Source of the DNA: Pyrocephalus nanus
Lineage: Eukaryota; Chordata; Aves; Passeriformes; Tyrannidae
Length of the DNA stretch: 64,000 bases
Assembly (NCBI GenBank): GCA_038380795.1
Contig: CM076272.1
Location: 744,001 to 808,000, forward strand
Direction of reading: 5' to 3'
A program made the translations under genes and the position numbers. Each line of letters starts with the position of its first letter. The stretch's first letter is position 1. Below are positions 1 through 13,015 of this stretch, one piece after another. The notes below the pieces were generated by a model. It was given only the letters and a program-made list of their open reading frames with translations. It searched no databases and was not told the DNA's origin.

Positions 1-142
1 CAGACTCATGTCCTTCTCTATCCCTTGACTTCCCCATCAGTCTTCCTTTCCTTCCTCTCTCAGTTTCTTTGTTTTATTAACTAAATTTGACAGCTTTCTC
101 TATGATCCTTTAAAAGACACAGAGGATTGGGCTGTGTGTCGT
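1..142. other. OTUD7A intron sequence left of the minisatellite
   Basis: This is non-coding, pyrimidine-rich sequence on the plus strand (purine-rich in the transcript sense). It lies in the intron downstream of the 1027-809 exon. No exon, transposon or motif was recognised. Confidence 0.7.
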
Positions 143-2228
<2,086 letters not shown>

Positions 2229-2393
2229 CTTGGGCGATGTCATCCTGCCTGTGCAGGCAGGGCCGCTCCCGGGGGGGCTGCTCGTCCTGCCGGCAGTGCC
2301 TGCCCTCGTTGAACACCTGGGGCAGGTTGGCCGTGTGTACCTGGCGAAGCTGCTCGAAGTCACTCAGAGCCGCCGACAGGTCCCAGTTCTTGC
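2229..2393 (-). CDS. OTUD7A: OTUD7A coding exon: second half of UBA-like domain plus linker
   Basis: This 165 bp (55-codon) exon has phase 1 at both ends, so skipping it would keep the reading frame. It completes the Gly codon split from the previous exon and gives [19 protein letters not shown], the second half of the N-terminal UBA-like domain. Then come [12 protein letters not shown], a variable Arg/Gln/Pro-rich stretch, and [12 protein letters not shown], where human OTUD7A has RPCLQRQDDIAQ as I recall it. The acceptor is CTGTTTTGCAG (AG at 2395-2394). The donor is CAAG|GTGGGG (GT at 2228-2227). The exon is much more GC- and CpG-rich than its surroundings, as is common for bird exons. A repeat array that duplicates its acceptor region lies directly upstream (2397-2817). 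Confidence 0.95.
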
Positions 2394-2396
2394 CTG

Positions 2397-2817
2397 CAAA
2401 ACAGCAACACAGCAGCCTGCTCGCAGCTGGGGGGGAGTACACACACACCCACCCATCCACCACAGCCCTGGGTGGGAAACAGCAACACAGCAGCCTGCTC
2501 GCAGCTGGGGGAGCAAACACACCCCAAAACACACACACACACCAAAACACACACCCACCAACCCACCCAACACAGCCCTGGGTGGGAAACAGCAACACAG
2601 CAGCCTGCTCGCAGCTGGGGGAGCAAACACACATCAAAACACACACACACACACCCCATACACATACACACACCAAAACACCCATCCAACACAGCCCTGG
2701 GTGGGAAACAGCAACACAGCAGCCTGCTCACAGCTGGGGGAGCAAACACACACCCACCAACCCACCCACCCACCCATCCACCACAGCCCTGGGTGGGAAA
2801 CAGCTGCTGAGCTGGGT
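2397..2817. repeat. Long-unit minisatellite with CA-rich cores abutting the OTUD7A 3' splice site
   Basis: There are four full units and one partial unit, each starting at the plus-strand motif GAAACAGCAACACAGCAGCC (first copy AAAACAGC at 2397, then 2476, 2586, 2705, and a partial at 2797). Unit lengths are about 79, 110, 119 and 92 bp. Each unit contains CAGCAACACAGCAGCCTGCT, then CAGCTGGGGGAG, then a variable CA/CCCA-rich stretch, then ACAGCCCTGGGTGG. Length differences come mainly from the CA-rich core. In the transcript sense the first unit supplies the sequence up to about 7 bases from the authentic acceptor of exon 2393-2229. The other units repeat it with CCCACCCAG in place of TTGCAG. 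Confidence 0.95.
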
Positions 2818-5800
2818 AAAAGGCATCCACTGCTCTCCTCCCATCCACAGATCCAAAATCTGTCACCCTGCATCACACAAGGCAATCCAGGCCACGACTC
2901 GCCTTGCTCAGGTTCTGCTCAAATGGCTCAACAGTAGCAATTTAAGATGAACACGAAATCCCACTGAGAGGGAGCAATCATTCCCATCTGTGCCCTTGCA
3001 TTAATAATAAATAATAATTAGGAGCAATGATGGGCAGACAGGAGTGACAGTCTTACAGGCCAGCAGAGTGAGAAACTTCCTTGTCTTTGTATTCACAGAA
3101 CAGCAGAATGCAAATTACTTCAGGTCCCTTTGCCTCATACATCAGAACTTGCTCCTTCAGAGACTTTAAAAGCCCTTTGGGAAGCAGGTAATGTAGGACA
3201 GTGCTCAGTAACAACACATGCAGCGAGAGGACTCAGGCAGGGAGGGTTCCATGTCTGTGTGAGCTGCTCACAGAACCTGCCAACACAGAATCCCCCAAAA
3301 GATTTGCTTCCAAGCTTCCCCCTCAGCACATTGCTCTGACCAGCAACCTCAGAATGCAGCCAATACCCAGAGGTACACAAGTCTGTTTAGTACAGGGGGG
3401 GAAATGGTATTTGTCACTCTCAGAAATAAAAAATACTGAGGTGTCTGCATGCTCTTTTCAAAACAATCCTGCTAAGTTAAAGTTCACAGATGTTCACCAT
3501 TCTCCAAGTACTTGTTTCTAATTGGAAAACTGAAAATATTTAATAACGAGAGAAGAGACCCTGCAAATTATATGAGACTTTCACAGCATTCCACAAGTGC
3601 TTTTTCAAAGGTAACCTGATTCTGACTAATACATGATTTATTACACCAGAGCAGGTTGTCATTTTAGGTATTTTAAGAGGCTGCATTACCTGGGTAGCAG
3701 TTAAAGATAAGTTATGTGCTTACACAAAGGACATAAGCTAAATATAGGAGAAAGCACTTTTAAACAGATAAAAGTCTCCTACAGTTACAGCCATATCTGT
3801 GAGGAACAAAACCTAACTGAAGGAAAAATAAAACATAAACAGCTGTTACCTACAGGGTTGAGCTAAACTATCTCAGGTTTTGAAGTACTAAACAAAGTTG
3901 TGAAAGGAGAACTGGTATCATGGAGCAGGAATGTGACACACTGAGCAGTCCACCACATAAAATTCCATGTCAGAGAGAGCTGTTATATTGCTGGGCTGCA
4001 ATCTCCTATCAGAAACTCTGTAGGACAAATCAGGAACAAGCACTGAGTTGTTGCCAGCACTTTTTCACTTCAAATCCCATGTAGATTGAAGGCTTAGAAT
4101 ACAGTCAGGGCTCTGCTCTAACTACACTTATCATCTCAGTCAAACTGCACAACCCAAACACCCAGGAATCGAGAGTGTGTTCCCCAGACTGATCTGATCC
4201 CATATCAGTGTCTGGAGCAGGGATTGCTTTCCTTTGGTTTTACAAGGCACTTAAAACACATTTTTGAATTCTTCTTAACCATCAGAACAACAAAGTAATA
4301 TTATTTTTTCTTAAAAAAGTGAAAGTGACAATAAATACAATTCTAGGAAATGTAGCTTTAAACAAAACAGTGTTATCTGAGTATTGACAATGCTCCAGGT
4401 CCAGGGCTGTGTGACCCCCAGCAGCAGCCTGGATTTATGCAGTACAGGTGCCTGAAGAACAGATCCACACCAATGCAACACAAACAGCATTTCTCCTGTG
4501 TCAGGGCATTCCCTACAGGTCTCTTGCTCAGGATTTTTTTCATATTTAAATTCTGAAGCTGAATCAAATCCCTGTGCCTGTGCTGTGAGTGAAGCTGTGT
4601 GACAGGGCTTTGATGTATGGAACAGGAAAGCAGAAAATCAGCAGACTAACAGAAACCCTGCTGCCCTCAGTTTTAAGCCAAATGCAATCATCTCATATAA
4701 AACCTCTATCATCAAAATTACATTCAGCCTTCAGAAACCAGGCTCACAGGGTGTTGCATTTAAAACTAAATTGCACAGTGACTCTGAGTTACACTCCATG
4801 GTAATGGCAGCAACTGAACTTCTGAAACAGACCTGAAACCATACATAAATTAAAATTTCTGCATCTAAATCTATCTTAAATAGAAATATTTTATTTTCAA
4901 ATTTCTCCGTCTCTCTAGAGCCATCCCCATCTCCTAAACAAAAGCACCAATTCAGCACCAAAACCTTAAACTTCACAGAAGCAACACAGGAAATGATTGT
5001 TGGACTCACTTTCCCCAAATTTGCTGGAGCCTCCAAGTATCGAAATGCAAGAAAAACATTCAACCAAGTTAGACAACATATTAAGCACTGTTTCTAGAAC
5101 CATTCTAATGGTTTAGACAATCAGCCAGCAAAAAAGCTGGGGTGGCACAAAGCTGGTTAGAAAGCAGGTAGTGAAATGATGCTCAGGATGCTGGAGCAGG
5201 AGGAACACTCTCACTGAGCAATTGTTTCCTGAACAGCTCCATGTGCTGTGTGAGTCAGCAGGTGGGAGATGAACAGGACAGGAAGGTCTCTGCTTCAAAA
5301 CCAAGCCTTTCTAGTGTGGAGTTTAAAACCAACAAAGCAGCCCAGAGCAGTGCAGCTGAGTAAGGACTGGGAGAGGCACTGTGGCTGAGGGCTGGTACTG
5401 ATGTTGTACTGTCAGAGACAGCAGACACCTACATGAAAGGGAAATTCAGAAGTAAACACAACTACACTGCGAGGTTTCTGCCCTAAATAATGCTTGCTTA
5501 AATAACAACAGGAGGCATTAGCAGCCTGAATTAAAACCAAAGAGTTAGATAAAACAATATGTGGTCTAAGGAGTCTCTCCTCCCTCACCTCCAACTCTGC
5601 AGTCCCAGAGCACCTTTGGGTTTTCTGCTTTGTATTGTTTTGGCTCAAACACTTAGTGGGGCTGTAACAGTTAACAAATCTATTGTCTTACACTTCTTAA
5701 ATCAGACAAAATAAAAAACTAAAGGACATTTATCACTCATTAGTAGAAAAAGCAAGCATGCAGCTATAACACCACCAAGCTTTCAAATATCCACCTACTC

Positions 5801-8800
5801 CAATATGTTGAAAAGAACATTGGAAAGGTCACCAGCAATTCTCGATTTAACAACAAACAAAATGCTACAAAGGATGCAATTTGAGATGGGGAACTAGGAA
5901 AAGATCTAAATAAGAACAACAATGAAGGGGAACTTGCAGCAACAACATTTATACACACACACATACAGGATTTCAGCACAGGAAATTTTAGGAGGGGCAA
6001 GAAATGCTGCCTAACGAGAAACAGATCCCACTGACCCAGTGGAATAAAGCCATTATGGGACAGCATCACCTGAGAGGACAACAAGCCAACTTCCAGGCAG
6101 ACAATAAAGATCTGAGGAAGGCACTGAATATCAAGGCATTATCTGGGAAATGAACCTGTAAGTGCAGTTTGAAGGCAACACAGAAACACCCCAGGCTGAT
6201 GCAAAGAAGTCTGTTTTTACAAACCAACTGCTAATAAAGCAATCCACAAATTCAGTTTAAATGCACTCCCTTCTTCCTATTTGGCATGAAGGAGATTAAA
6301 AATGCCAACAGGCACAAGGTAAGAAGAGGAACTCAAGACCAGCCCTATGCCTTCTGAAAAACTCGTATGCAAAACTGGGATAGAATCAGACCATAGGTTT
6401 TAAAACGAGATTTCCTTTTGGTCCCCGTTCTCAGAGGAAAATAATACAGCAATGCCATTTTGTTCAGATTTGTCTCATTTTCTGCTAGAATGCAAAGTCA
6501 CCTCCAACTGCCCAGGCAGCTGGAAGGGCCAGTTTTGATCTCTGTCTGATGAGACATTGGGAGCAGCTCAGCTTCCTCTTCCCTCTGCCAAGCCTTCCAC
6601 AGGGGAACTAAAAAAGGAACAGTCTGAGGGACAGCAGAATAAGGGACTATTTTGGGGAGTTGTTTTGCACACTCAATCACATGACAGTACTGTAGATTCC
6701 TCTCTCCCTCTCCATTAATTACACGCTTTTCTTGGAATTCTGCTTATATTCCCTGCTCTTTGAGGAGGCTGCATTCCTGTCCCATTCCATGGGGCAGCCT
6801 CCTTTACTGCTTCCACTTCTGCCTGCAAAGCCATCTCCCCATTTCGGAATTTCTGTCCAGCTCTGTACACCTCAATCAAGGGCTCTTTGAAGCTGGAAAA
6901 AGACAGCAATTATTTTGATACAGTGGTGAAATACTACATCATTTATATGAATAAATGAAACCATTTGTACAATTCAAAGGGCAACGTTTCAGTTAAATAT
7001 ATTATTTTTATGCATTTTGTATTATTTTTCTTCTTCTATTGTTTTATTATTATTATACAAACTAAGCCATTTCTAATGCAATTTTATCCACCAACGAATT
7101 GCTGATTAGACAGATACAAGGCATTCCTAAACACAGACATAGCAATGTCATGAAAATAAAATTAATTTCTTAGGCAGAACTATGAAAAATAAATTAATTT
7201 TTAATTTTGGTGCAGCTTTAAAAGTCTGCATTCACATCCATTTAGAGAAGTGCATGATAAAGTTCTCATATGATTGAATAAATGCCTTTCAGATTTTAAG
7301 TCTGTGAAATCTGAGCTCCATAACAGTTAAACAATTGTAGAGAATTCTAAAATTACTAACTTTGAAATGTCAAACCCAGCATAGACTTAACTACAAACTC
7401 CCTGTGCAGCACTAAAGCAAACTTGGCCAGAAATATAAACAACAGCATATGCAACATGATGGCAAAAAGGCAATCTCTGTAATGAAAAAATACATTCCAA
7501 AATAGCTAAAACATAGATACATTCTTTATACATTCTGTATACACTGCTTTGAATGGCAGAGAAAATACAGAGACTCAAAGTGAGACTGGCAGCTCAACAT
7601 GTTTAGCTTATCAAAATTGGATACTAAAGCTAATATTGATTTATATTATTACTTATTTTAAGATTCTAATAGCTGGCAAAAATACCCAGTCACAAATAAA
7701 TCAGAATAAACACGTGTGTGTGTGTATATACAGATTGTCTGAAATCTCTTTGTCTCTCCATTTCACACCTGGAATGGACACTCAAAAGTTGTGTCCAGCA
7801 AAGCAGAGCAGTCTGGGGGAGTCTGAGACGAGAGCTGTGCTCAATAAAAGGCTCGGTGGAAGAAAACTGCAGGGCTTTTACCAGCAGGACAGGCAGAGCA
7901 TGGAAACATCAGCTGAGCCCACACTCAGGACAGCTCCTGGCAGTGCAGGAAATCCATATGCAGGGTATGGATCTTTCACTATTTGTACAACAGTGTGTAT
8001 TTAATTCACCCCTTTGCTGCCAGGATGAAGCACACATATGTTGTGCACAGTAATGTCCTGCTACATCCCCAGCACAAAGTCAAATGATTAGTGTGTTAAG
8101 ATAATTGGATAAGGAAGCAGAAATGGGTATCCTTGATTAGCTACAGGATTGTGGAATTGAAGACATTTCCCCAAAAAGATGAATGAAAGAATCAGGATTA
8201 GCAATGGCTCTGGAAAAGAGGTGTCACTCCACAGGAGCATTGGGTAACATTCAGTTTGGGCAAGTTCCAAAACCAGAAACTGTCAGCAGGTCAGAAAGAG
8301 CAAAGGGCTGTGGGGCCACAGAACTGCCCAAACCCTGTGACTCCATGGAAAGGAGGGTCTACACGAGCAGGGCTCTTCTGGCTCAGAGTTCACTGTGACA
8401 GTCACTTCTGGGGATACAAACAACCAAACCTTATTTGTGCACACTTGTTTTCAAACTCTGACTGAAACTCCAGGCCTCATCATCCCAGCCCAGGTACATT
8501 CCCTGCAGCTCTGTGCACCGTGGGGTGAGGGTGCTCTCCTCAGTGCTGCTTCAGAGCTGCTCCCAGAGCTCTGCCACGCTGGGACCCTGTGAGACAGGAT
8601 GGTGGGAGGGGGGCAGAGCCCCTCCTGTCCTCTTTAAACAAATCACTGCATCCAGTACTACCTCCCAGCACAGGATATTGCCAGTGCTGGAAGCTGCTAC
8701 ACCAAATGCAGCCACAACTACACATGCTGAAATGTTTCTGAGAGCACATCTTGTCCAGGACTAGCAACCATCCTTTACTTTGAGAAATTCCTGTGTAGGA

Positions 8801-9385
8801 GGAAATCATTTGGGCTGGATGCACATGTCTATTAGCCTGTCAGAATAATTAAACTGCCTATTGCTTAGCTCTTTGTTCATTAGCATGATGTGAATTTATA
8901 AATCTACAGACATGAGTTCAACACAGAAAAATTCTCTATTTATTTAGAAGCATTACCCCTTATAACAAGGAAAAAAGGTAACTCTTCTGAACCACCTCTG
9001 ATATGGTGGAACTCTTTTTCAAATGTTAGCAATGCTCTGTCAGCACAATAATTGACAATCTGTCCTGACATTGCTGAGAAAAACCTTCTCATGTTCTTTT
9101 TCAAGAAGACCGTCAGACCAAGACAGACTCTGGGCTAAAATGACAGGCTGATCAAATCAGTCAGACAAAACAGAGGGCTCCTAAATATAGCAAGCCTATG
9201 CTGATATTCCTAGCTAGGTATTCCAAGGTTTCAGTACATCTAACACGTAAATAGGAAGTTGTGCAGCACTCTGTGTTGATAATGTACCACACCTTATTCC
9301 TGAGAAATGAGCAAAGCCAGCTACTACAAAATACCTTCAAATATCAATGATGTCTTTCCACTTTTAAGCCTATAAAACAAACTAC

Positions 9386-9406
9386 AAATAAATAAATAAA
9401 TAAATA
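9386..9406. repeat. (AAAT)5 microsatellite
   Basis: Five AAAT units in tandem, intronic. Confidence 0.95.
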
Positions 9407-9861
9407 GACACAGTTATTTTTCTGATATGGCTTCTGAGATGCTTTTCAACAGGATCATTTGACTCCCACAGTGTGAAGTTCACATCTGCATATTAACCAC
9501 TCAGCCCCAAAAATATCTCTGGTGTCTCCATCAATTTAAGTCCCTTCAGACCAAACTTTCCTGCTTTGCACAATGAGCTGAGAAACCCTTACAACTACTT
9601 TCAGGCAGCTGAATGTGACAGAATTGACCTCCCTTCCCTCCCTGGGCACGACTCTTAAAACACAGCAATCTACCATTGAGAAGTTTTTAAGGCTTTTGTT
9701 GGAAACCCCTGCCTTAGTATAATCCATGGCCAGCTTACTGGGAGAGCTGACTCAACAAGGATACAACGAAATACCTGTTTCCATGGACCAGAGTTCTGTT
9801 TTTATGACTGCTCTTGCCCCAGGCAGTGAACACAGGGAAGGGCTGTGTCCCAAATCCTTAC

Positions 9862-9946
9862 CTTCCAGTAAGTCTCTTGCCAGACCTGGCTCTGCCCCCG
9901 TGGACCGAACAAAGTCTGACAGGACTGCATCCATATCAAGAGTCAT
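9862..9946 (-). CDS. OTUD7A: OTUD7A first recognised coding exon: start codon and first half of UBA-like domain
   Basis: From the ATG at 9946 the exon gives [20 protein letters not shown] followed by GLARDLLEG. This is the near-invariant N-terminus of the Cezanne family and forms the first helices of the UBA-like ubiquitin-binding domain. It has 28 full codons plus one base before the donor GAAG|GTAAGG (GT at 9861-9860). I chose this ATG because OTUD7B starts there. Human OTUD7A, as I recall it, has about 22 extra residues before it, and the frame here is also open upstream to the exon's acceptor. The true start could therefore be in an unseen upstream exon. Confidence 0.9.
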
Positions 9947-10019
9947 GTGCTCATCCAGAGGTGCTGCCAGACATGCAGCAGCAGCAGCAGGACTCGCTGG
10001 GGGGCTACAAGGAATCCAT
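9947..10019 (-). other. OTUD7A: 5' part of first recognised OTUD7A exon: 5' UTR or N-terminal extension
   Basis: The exon appears to begin at 10019, after a pyrimidine-rich acceptor CTGTCTCTCCTTGGCAG (AG at 10021-10020). In the frame of the downstream ATG this stretch is open and reads roughly [20 protein letters not shown] then LDEH, with an alanine run from four GCT codons and a GCA. It resembles, weakly, the Pro/Ser/Ala-containing extension of human OTUD7A, so it may be coding if an upstream exon supplies an ATG in the right phase (one base completes the split codon). If it is untranslated leader, it carries three tiny upstream ORFs (ATG at 10019, 9976 and 9955). The last one's stop overlaps the main start codon. 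Only transcript data can decide. Confidence 0.6.
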
Positions 10020-10475
10020 CTGCCAAGGAGAGACAGGGGTTAGAATATACTCATGATGTAAAACCACCTTGTTCCTCTCTTCCCCAAACAAGACTAATAA
10101 AAATGCTAAAACATCCATGTTGCAGGATATTAAAATAAACAGCGTGTCACCCCTCTCTGCCTTAGCCTAGAAGCTGTCCATCACTCATCCTAAAAGATTT
10201 TCTCTATCTTAACCTTTCATATTTTTGTAGATTTTTCTTATGTGCAGCTTGTAAATAATCCTGCAACTTGAAGACTCCAATTCAGCCAACTGTTCATTAA
10301 AGGCAAAATCACCACATCATTGTCCCTGCTCATAAACTGAGGTTTAGCAAGTATTTAAATGTCTGGCTAGCCTAGAGCTCTCCTGCCTTCCTAATACTAG
10401 CACATGTACAAGAGGATCTGTGCTTTCATTTGCCTTGTCAGTACAACTCGTGTGATTTAGAGATTCTCTGTACTG

Positions 10476-10660
10476 TGCCTGGCTGGGATGGAGTTAATGT
10501 TCTCTGTTCCCTCTCAGGAGCTGTGGCTGAAGCAGCACTGGGAGCACATCAATACTGTGATCACTGGTGCAGCGCTCACACAGCCAGGGGCCCTCCCAGT
10601 GTCCTGCTCTGCCCCCACAGTGAGTGGGCTGGGGTGGGACACAGCTGGTATGACCCTCAT
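10476..10660 (+). mobile_element. Degraded bird endogenous-retrovirus LTR fragment
   Basis: The stretch holds, in order, pieces typical of a common avian LTR: GCTGGGATGGAGTTAAT (10482), GTGCAGCGCTCACACAGCCA (near 10566), a CTGCTCTGCCCCCACAGTGA segment (near 10604), then GGGCTGGGGTGGGACACAGC. The order matches the intact element as I remember it. The copy is mutated, shortened and has no internal viral genes or visible target-site duplication. It is read as an old solo-LTR remnant lying in plus orientation, antisense to OTUD7A. Family name left open. Confidence 0.6.
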
Positions 10661-11556
10661 TTACAGGGTTTGTTTTATTCTTTTATTTTCTGTCGCTGAT
10701 GAGCAGTGCTGCAGCTGCTGAGCAGTTGTGGCTGTGTTTATGAGCAGTCTGGGGGGGCAATCTCACAGGGAACTCTCCTGGGGGCACCATCACCCAGGGA
10801 CCTGGTAGGAAGCAGATCATGTCACATGTGACACAACGTCTGGCAGGGGAATTTTTCCTGCCAAATCCATTCACAACAAAAAGACATCTGCTCTACGGCA
10901 CTTTGGACCTACTGTTTTGTTCCTGAAAACAGGGAACCCTTACTCTAGGCAATGTTCTCTACAAACCTCAAATAAAAATTAAAGCAGGCATTACAAGAGT
11001 GGTTGGTGCCAGGCAAGCTATTAAGACTGCTGGAATTTAAAACACAGTTATCCTAAAGGTGTTTCCATATTTCTACCCTGCCTTCACCGCTGCAGAAATA
11101 GGGCAAAGCAAACAGGATGAAGTTAAACAATACTCAAGAAAAAGTGCATGTTTTATTTTCATGCTTGTCATTCATCATTGGTCAAAGTTTACCTCTGAAC
11201 ATGAAGTGGATTTTTCCTGTTAATTCCTCCTCATAGGCTCAGTTGCAGCTTTATCCTGTGCCAAGGGTAAGGACTGACATGGAGATTTCCTACTGGCAGC
11301 AGATGATGTTGGTTGGCTCTTGATTGCACCACAGCTACAGAGAAATAAACTGTGAGAGAAAGTGGAAACCAGCTGATTTCCCTGTCCCCCAAATGAATCA
11401 CAGTCCTTTCCTACTTCACGTGCAATTACCTGGTTAGATTAACCTTAAAAATGGAACACTTTTCCTTTCTTAGAAATTGCCTTTTTCTGCAAGTACTTAT
11501 CCCTGCCAGAGTGCAAACCTTCTGCCCCAGGAGGGTGAGCTCCTAAGAGCTCTAAA
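10661..11556. other. Non-coding, long 5' intron or flank
   Basis: No exon or recognisable transposon. The sequence just right of the LTR fragment (10697-10800) has a GAGCAGTGCTGCAGCTGCTG block and a G-run, and may be further LTR debris. Confidence 0.6.
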
Positions 11557-11682
11557 ATCACAGAATCAATCTCAGACCAAGTCCAGCCTTTGACGAATCC
11601 CCACCTTGTCAATTAAACCACAGCACTGCCACCTCCAGCCGGTTCCTGAAGTTTTCACCTCCAGGGTGGTGAAACATTTCTG
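11557..11682 (-). mobile_element. CR1 LINE 3'-end fragment
   Basis: On the plus strand the stretch starts ATCACAGAATCAATCTCAGA and goes on to CCAAGTCCAGCC, AATTAAACCACAGCACTGCC and CACCTCCAGGGTGGTG. These are degraded forms of the antisense 3' end of avian CR1. It is truncated and well diverged. Confidence 0.7.
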
Positions 11683-11754
11683 CTTTTATACTATTTATAC
11701 AAGTGTATCATTTTGTTTAGGCCCATTAGGATAGCAGGGCAGGTATCTCTTGCT

Positions 11755-11842
11755 CTCTGTTCAGCCCTGGTGAGACTCATCTGAGGTGTCATGTCCATTT
11801 CTGGATCCTCAACAGCCATGGACATCCTGAAGGATCACAAAC
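11755..11842 (+). mobile_element. CR1 LINE fragment, sense orientation
   Basis: The motifs TGTTCAGCCCTGGTGAGACT, CATCTGAGGTGTCATGTCCA, TTCTGGATCCTC and CATGGACATCCTG follow the order of a CR1 segment upstream of its 3' UTR (TGGAGTGCTGTGTCCAGTTC in the usual form). It lies close to the opposite-orientation CR1 fragment at 11557-11682, so these are two insertions or a rearranged one. Confidence 0.65.
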
Positions 11843-12651
11843 TGCACTGGATCCCCAGTCCCAAGGGAAACACTCCTGAACTGTAACATAACCCAGGTGT
11901 GGTAACAGAAGAGAAACTGGAAATACTGAGGAGAATAGTTAAAAAGGAATGCAGACACTCTGGGAAGAGAACTGCTTTATTGGATTATGGCCAAATTCAG
12001 CATCTCAGCTTTGTAGCAACTGAATCTGTTCCAACACAAGTGAAGGGCAAAAATGCTACTTTTATTTTTAAGAAATACCCAGACATAGATGCACTGTACT
12101 GAACAGCACTCACACCTGTACAAAAAGATGCCAAGAAACTGAATACAGCTAATTAGTGACTAGGAGAAAGAATGCAGTGAACCTCAGCCAGCAGGACAGA
12201 CACATAAGGAACATGCTAAAGGAACCTGCCCCAGATGATACAAAGCACTGGTGAATCTGAGATCACAATCACAAGTGACTCAGTAGTATAATGACTGCTA
12301 ATTTAAAATGCACCAGCTGGGCACCCAGGAACAGTCACTGTGTGTGGGGGTAAACTGCTCATGAGTTTGGAAAGCTGAAGTGAATATCAGCCTGAAGAAG
12401 CCAATTCATGAGTTATCTCAGTATCAGCATTACTTCAGTATTTTCAACAGTAAAAAAGGACATCCTTTTAAGAGCAGAAGACAAGACCAATCTCTGCATT
12501 TATGACATCACCATCACCTCAGAATTACCTCACAGAATGCACACTCTGAAGGGAAGGAGCAGAGTTGGCAGGATCTTCCCTGAATACACGTGAACTAACA
12601 CTGTTTTTTCCCCAAGGAAGTTGTTTGCTCAGCTCTGTCAAATTTAGATTT
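11843..12651. other. Non-coding intron or flank
   Basis: Unique AT-rich sequence. Small open frames only (for example 11899-12102), without recognisable domains. Confidence 0.6.
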
Positions 12652-12721
12652 AAAAAAAAAAAAAAAAAACACCAAAAAAAGCCAAACCACCAAGAACAAA
12701 ACCCAACCAAAAAAAAAAAAA
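12652..12721. repeat. A-rich simple sequence
   Basis: An 18-A run (12652-12669) is followed by CAAA/CCAA-rich sequence and a second A run of about 13 ending at 12721. It could be a decayed retroposon tail, but no body was recognised beside it. Confidence 0.85.
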
Positions 12722-12943
12722 TCTTTATAAAATATTATCTTTGCCAGAAAACTCCTATTAGCTGTGCAAACCCACCCAGATGGAATAGTAAAAACTACTA
12801 AGCAAAGAGAGAAAATAAAGTGTAAAGGAGGCAGTGACTCAGGAGGCAGATGGTTCTCAGACTCACTGTTCTCTCTCCTCACCTAAGGAACCATCAGCAC
12901 CACCTTTGCTCTCCATGGCTTGCCAAAGCATTAACACAAGTGA

Positions 12944-13015
12944 CACTGCTGTGTCACACACAGAGCCTGCAGCTCCCATCACTGCTGTGTCACACACAGA
13001 GCCTGCAGCTCTCAC
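12944..13015. repeat. Two-copy 36 bp tandem repeat
   Basis: Two adjacent 36 bp copies begin CACTGCTGTGTCACACACAG (12944 and 12980) and differ only at their last few bases. It is followed directly by the E-box repeat at 13016-13068. Confidence 0.93.

Larger units (their letters stand above)
2394..9861 (-). other. OTUD7A: OTUD7A intron between exons 9946-9862 and 2393-2229 (7468 bp)
   Basis: The intron is bounded by GTAAGG at its 5' end and a TTTTGCAG acceptor at its 3' end. The minisatellite at 2397-2817 occupies its last 400 bp in transcript order. The rest is unique AT-rich sequence with short microsatellites: a CA run near 5951, a TG run near 7711 and (AAAT)n at 9386. Around 6995-7260 it is particularly AT-rich. 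No intact transposon and no further exon was recognised. Open frames up to 151 codons here (for example 7549-8004) show no family resemblance. Confidence 0.85.

Noticed and set aside
2230..2950. Long open frames of 235, 237, 179 and 168 codons on both strands around 2.2-2.9 kb
   Set aside because: They are produced by stop-free repeat units of the minisatellite (His/Thr/Pro-rich or Cys/Val-rich translations). Only 2393-2229 on the minus strand has family similarity and splice sites.
9973..9988. (CAG)5 on the plus strand as a polyglutamine tract
   Set aside because: The gene is read from the minus strand, where this gives GCT codons (alanine) in the open frame or leader sequence. Five units is not an expansion.
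12652..12721. A-rich block as the tail of a processed pseudogene
   Set aside because: No retrocopy body was recognised on either side, and no target-site duplication was seen.
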